Virus record (IMG/VR): IMGVR_UViG_3300031524_000030
Span: 1 to 40,812 of that record
Direction: 5' to 3' (one strand)
Source: a virus
Length of the DNA: 40,812 bases
Below the pieces are notes generated by a model that saw nothing but the letters and a program-made list of their open reading frames with translations, searched no databases and was not told the DNA's origin. Shown in pieces: positions 39,260 to 40,812 of the stretch; positions within the stretch are counted from its first letter, which is position 1, and each line of letters begins with the position of its first letter. The translations under genes and the position numbers were made by a program.

Positions 39260-39502
39260 ATGGATAAGGACAGAGCCAAGCAATTGCAGAGTGACTTCAT
39301 CCCTAATGGGGAATGGATAGATATATCAACGCTGGAGTTCCGTCGGACGCTGCCCGATGAAGTCTACCAATGCTGTGTACGGTCTGGACATGATATCCAA
39401 TCCGGTCCCATCTATTGTGGCAGAGTTGCTGAGTGGATAGCCTTTACTATCAAAGGCTCTGTTGCTCTCTGTGGACAGCGTACACACGTACCAAAGAAGT
39501 AG
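39260..39502 (+). CDS. small Cys-containing hypothetical protein
   Basis: This encodes 80 residues directly abutting the previous gene (TAG-ATG). It has four Cys (YQCCVRSG; YCGRV; LCGQR) and may bind a metal. Soluble; function unknown. Confidence 0.55.
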   Translation: MDKDRAKQLQSDFIPNGEWIDISTLEFRRTLPDEVYQCCVRSGHDIQSGPIYCGRVAEWIAFTIKGSVALCGQRTHVPKK

Positions 39503-39516
39503 GAGGAGGAAGTTAA

Positions 39517-39975
39517 GTGAGAGCAGTTATCTCTTTGGTAATCATCTCTATACTCACATTGTTCTTCAGCCCGCCAATCCTGGCGCAAGTACCTGACGCT
39601 CCAACTCCCGCACCAACGAGCTTCCTTGCAAGCAAGGTGAACCGCGCGCTGGTCATAACGGAGTTCTCAGTTAGACTCACTGATGCATACACCAGTCATC
39701 GGAACCTCAACGATCCATGCCACTGTTTCACTGAGACCAGTTCGCTCTTCGGCGAGAACCTCACTCCTGTATTCAAGAGCAGCGTTGGAGCCTATAGCTT
39801 TTCAGTTGGAGTAGCTACTGGGGTCACGCTGATTTCATGGTGGCTGTGGAAGAGGCATAGGCATCCCAAGGTATTCCATGGGATAGCACGGCTGGGCCTA
39901 ATGGAAGACTCTGCCTTTGATGCAGATGCGGATGTCAACAACATACATCTGTGGATAGAATACGGTACTCCATAG
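39517..39975 (+). CDS. exported, membrane-bound protein
   Basis: This encodes 152 residues from GTG with AGGAGGAGG upstream. The N-terminus is a signal peptide (MRAVISLVIISILTLFF, then PPILAQ as a cleavage site). Residues about 40-75 include TEFSVRLTDAYTSHRNL and DPCHCFTET. A membrane helix lies near 90-112 (GAYSFSVGVATGVTLISWWLW), with a basic stop-transfer and a soluble tail. The layout resembles small bacterial envelope proteins; I cannot name a family. Confidence 0.6.
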   Translation: MRAVISLVIISILTLFFSPPILAQVPDAPTPAPTSFLASKVNRALVITEFSVRLTDAYTSHRNLNDPCHCFTETSSLFGENLTPVFKSSVGAYSFSVGVATGVTLISWWLWKRHRHPKVFHGIARLGLMEDSAFDADADVNNIHLWIEYGTP

Positions 39976-39988
39976 GTAGGGGGTCGGC

Positions 39989-40102
39989 ATGAAGAAGCTG
40001 AGCGAGGTCCTCTTGAATGGTGACAGCTCAACATATCTGATACTCATGGGAGCCTTGGTTATGGCTACCCTAGTAGTATCTTGTGCGTTGGTTCGCCAAT
40101 AA
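39989..40102 (+). CDS. tiny membrane protein
   Basis: This encodes 37 residues with GGGGG before ATG. One membrane helix covers residues about 15-34 (YLILMGALVMATLVVSCALV). Short and simple; function unknown. About 150 bases without a gene follow, in which CCCACCC (near 40127) can pair with GGGTGGG (near 40205). Confidence 0.5.
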   Translation: MKKLSEVLLNGDSSTYLILMGALVMATLVVSCALVRQ

Positions 40103-40253
40103 GCTCCGTAAAGCCGGACGCGTCCCACCCAGGTAGACCGTGTTGTGGGGCCATGTAACCAGCAGCAGAGTTATAGCTGCCTTCTACAACCGCAGGAGAG
40201 GCATGGGTGGGGCCTAGCCGTGAGGCAAACTCATCCCCGACAACAGGAGCCTT

Positions 40254-40812
40254 ATGGATCAGTTAAGGGTGCTAGGCAGAGCTATCGCATTGACTGCCTT
40301 CGATAGGCTGGGAGATATCCTCAGCATCTTCGTAGCATCCAAGGGACAGTCGGCGGTGGCTAAGAGACTACCCATCGCTAAGGTCCGATGGATTACTGCA
40401 CCGCTCTGGACCGAAGTGGCTGTAGACGGTGCAGTTAAGTCAGGGGCCAGCAATAGAGCAGGAGCCAAGTATGCCATTCCGAAGGGATTGCCAGTTGATG
40501 GTGAACGCGCCCTGGCAATCGAGAATCCACCGCACGAGGTGACCGGATTCAGCGGTGTCATCGAATCCGGATATGGCAAAGGCGTGAAGACTCTGTTGGC
40601 TGATGAGATCGTAGCTATCAAGATCGAGGGAGTAACCAGCCTCTCGCGTATGAACTATCATGTGCACGACGCAGACAAAGCTGGGCGTCACTTCGATCTG
40701 GTGGTAGAGAACCTGCCGCCAGGAACCAAAGAGTGGGAGATGAACATCCCACGCGGCGAGTTCAAGGGAAGATATGCATTCCGCCAGACTGATCGTGGGA
40801 TGATCATCGTTC
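40254..40812 (+). CDS. probable ATP-dependent DNA ligase, N-terminal part with phosphoesterase-like motif
   Basis: The frame starts at 40254 with AGGAG four bases upstream and runs off the right edge (186 residues). NYHVHDADKAGRHFDL (H138-D139, H146, D148) matches the H-D-A-x(n)-H-[YF]-D signature of the LigD 3'-phosphoesterase domain. FDRLGDILS, KVRWITAP, YAIPKGLPVDG and SGYGKG, then MNIPRGEFKGRYAF, fit my memory of phage ligases that carry this module ahead of the nucleotidyl transferase. The adenylated Lys would lie outside the window. It would seal nicks after end clean-up. Confidence 0.5.
   Translation, partial: MDQLRVLGRAIALTAFDRLGDILSIFVASKGQSAVAKRLPIAKVRWITAPLWTEVAVDGAVKSGASNRAGAKYAIPKGLPVDGERALAIENPPHEVTGFSGVIESGYGKGVKTLLADEIVAIKIEGVTSLSRMNYHVHDADKAGRHFDLVVENLPPGTKEWEMNIPRGEFKGRYAFRQTDRGMIIV

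Overview
The window is a stretch of a tailed double-stranded DNA bacteriophage (Caudoviricetes). It encodes a large terminase, a portal, a prohead protease and an HK97-fold-type major capsid protein. Genes are tightly packed with strong Shine-Dalgarno (SD) sequences and many ATGA, GTGA and TAATG overlaps. I found no rRNA, tRNA, integrase, insertion sequence or CRISPR array. The host cannot be read from the sequence; only a bacterial host is supported.

Layout. Positions 1-19,492 lie on the minus strand and form the late virion block. Read in transcription order it holds a GH24-type lysozyme, a small basic protein, a papain-like cysteine peptidase and several small Cys-containing proteins. Next come a Cys-cluster protein in the terminase small subunit position, four Ala/Gly-rich glycine-zipper proteins, the large terminase, two virion-type proteins and the portal. 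A prohead protease fused to a scaffold-like region follows, then a probable capsid accessory protein, a Com-like zinc finger, the major capsid protein, a hypothetical protein and the start of an Ig-like protein. Positions 19,493-19,777 are a divergent control region with short iterated repeats and a large hairpin.

Positions 19,778-40,812 are on the plus strand and look like early or accessory genes. First comes a run of very small genes that share a near-identical translation leader and are separated by hairpins. An RNase H-like protein with altered active-site residues follows, then a 1087-residue protein whose spaced motifs resemble two-barrel RNA polymerases (the YonO/QDE-1 type). Two non-coding stretches follow (27,013-27,641 and 28,053-28,755), dense in perfect hairpins and one pseudoknot-compatible set of helices. 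After a second group of genes there is a 420-bp non-coding array of GGCANNGT octamers whose spacing clusters at half-helical-turn steps (31,975-32,392). The rest is a densely overlapped operon of small membrane proteins, small zinc-binding proteins, a basic winged-helix protein, two exported proteins and, at the window edge, the N-terminus of a probable ATP-dependent DNA ligase with a phosphoesterase-like motif.

Working picture (inference): the minus block builds and packages the virion. The plus block takes over the cell with small membrane and DNA-binding proteins and may supply its own transcription enzyme. The items most worth follow-up are the polymerase-like gene with its RNase H-like neighbour, the phased octamer array and the structured RNA regions.
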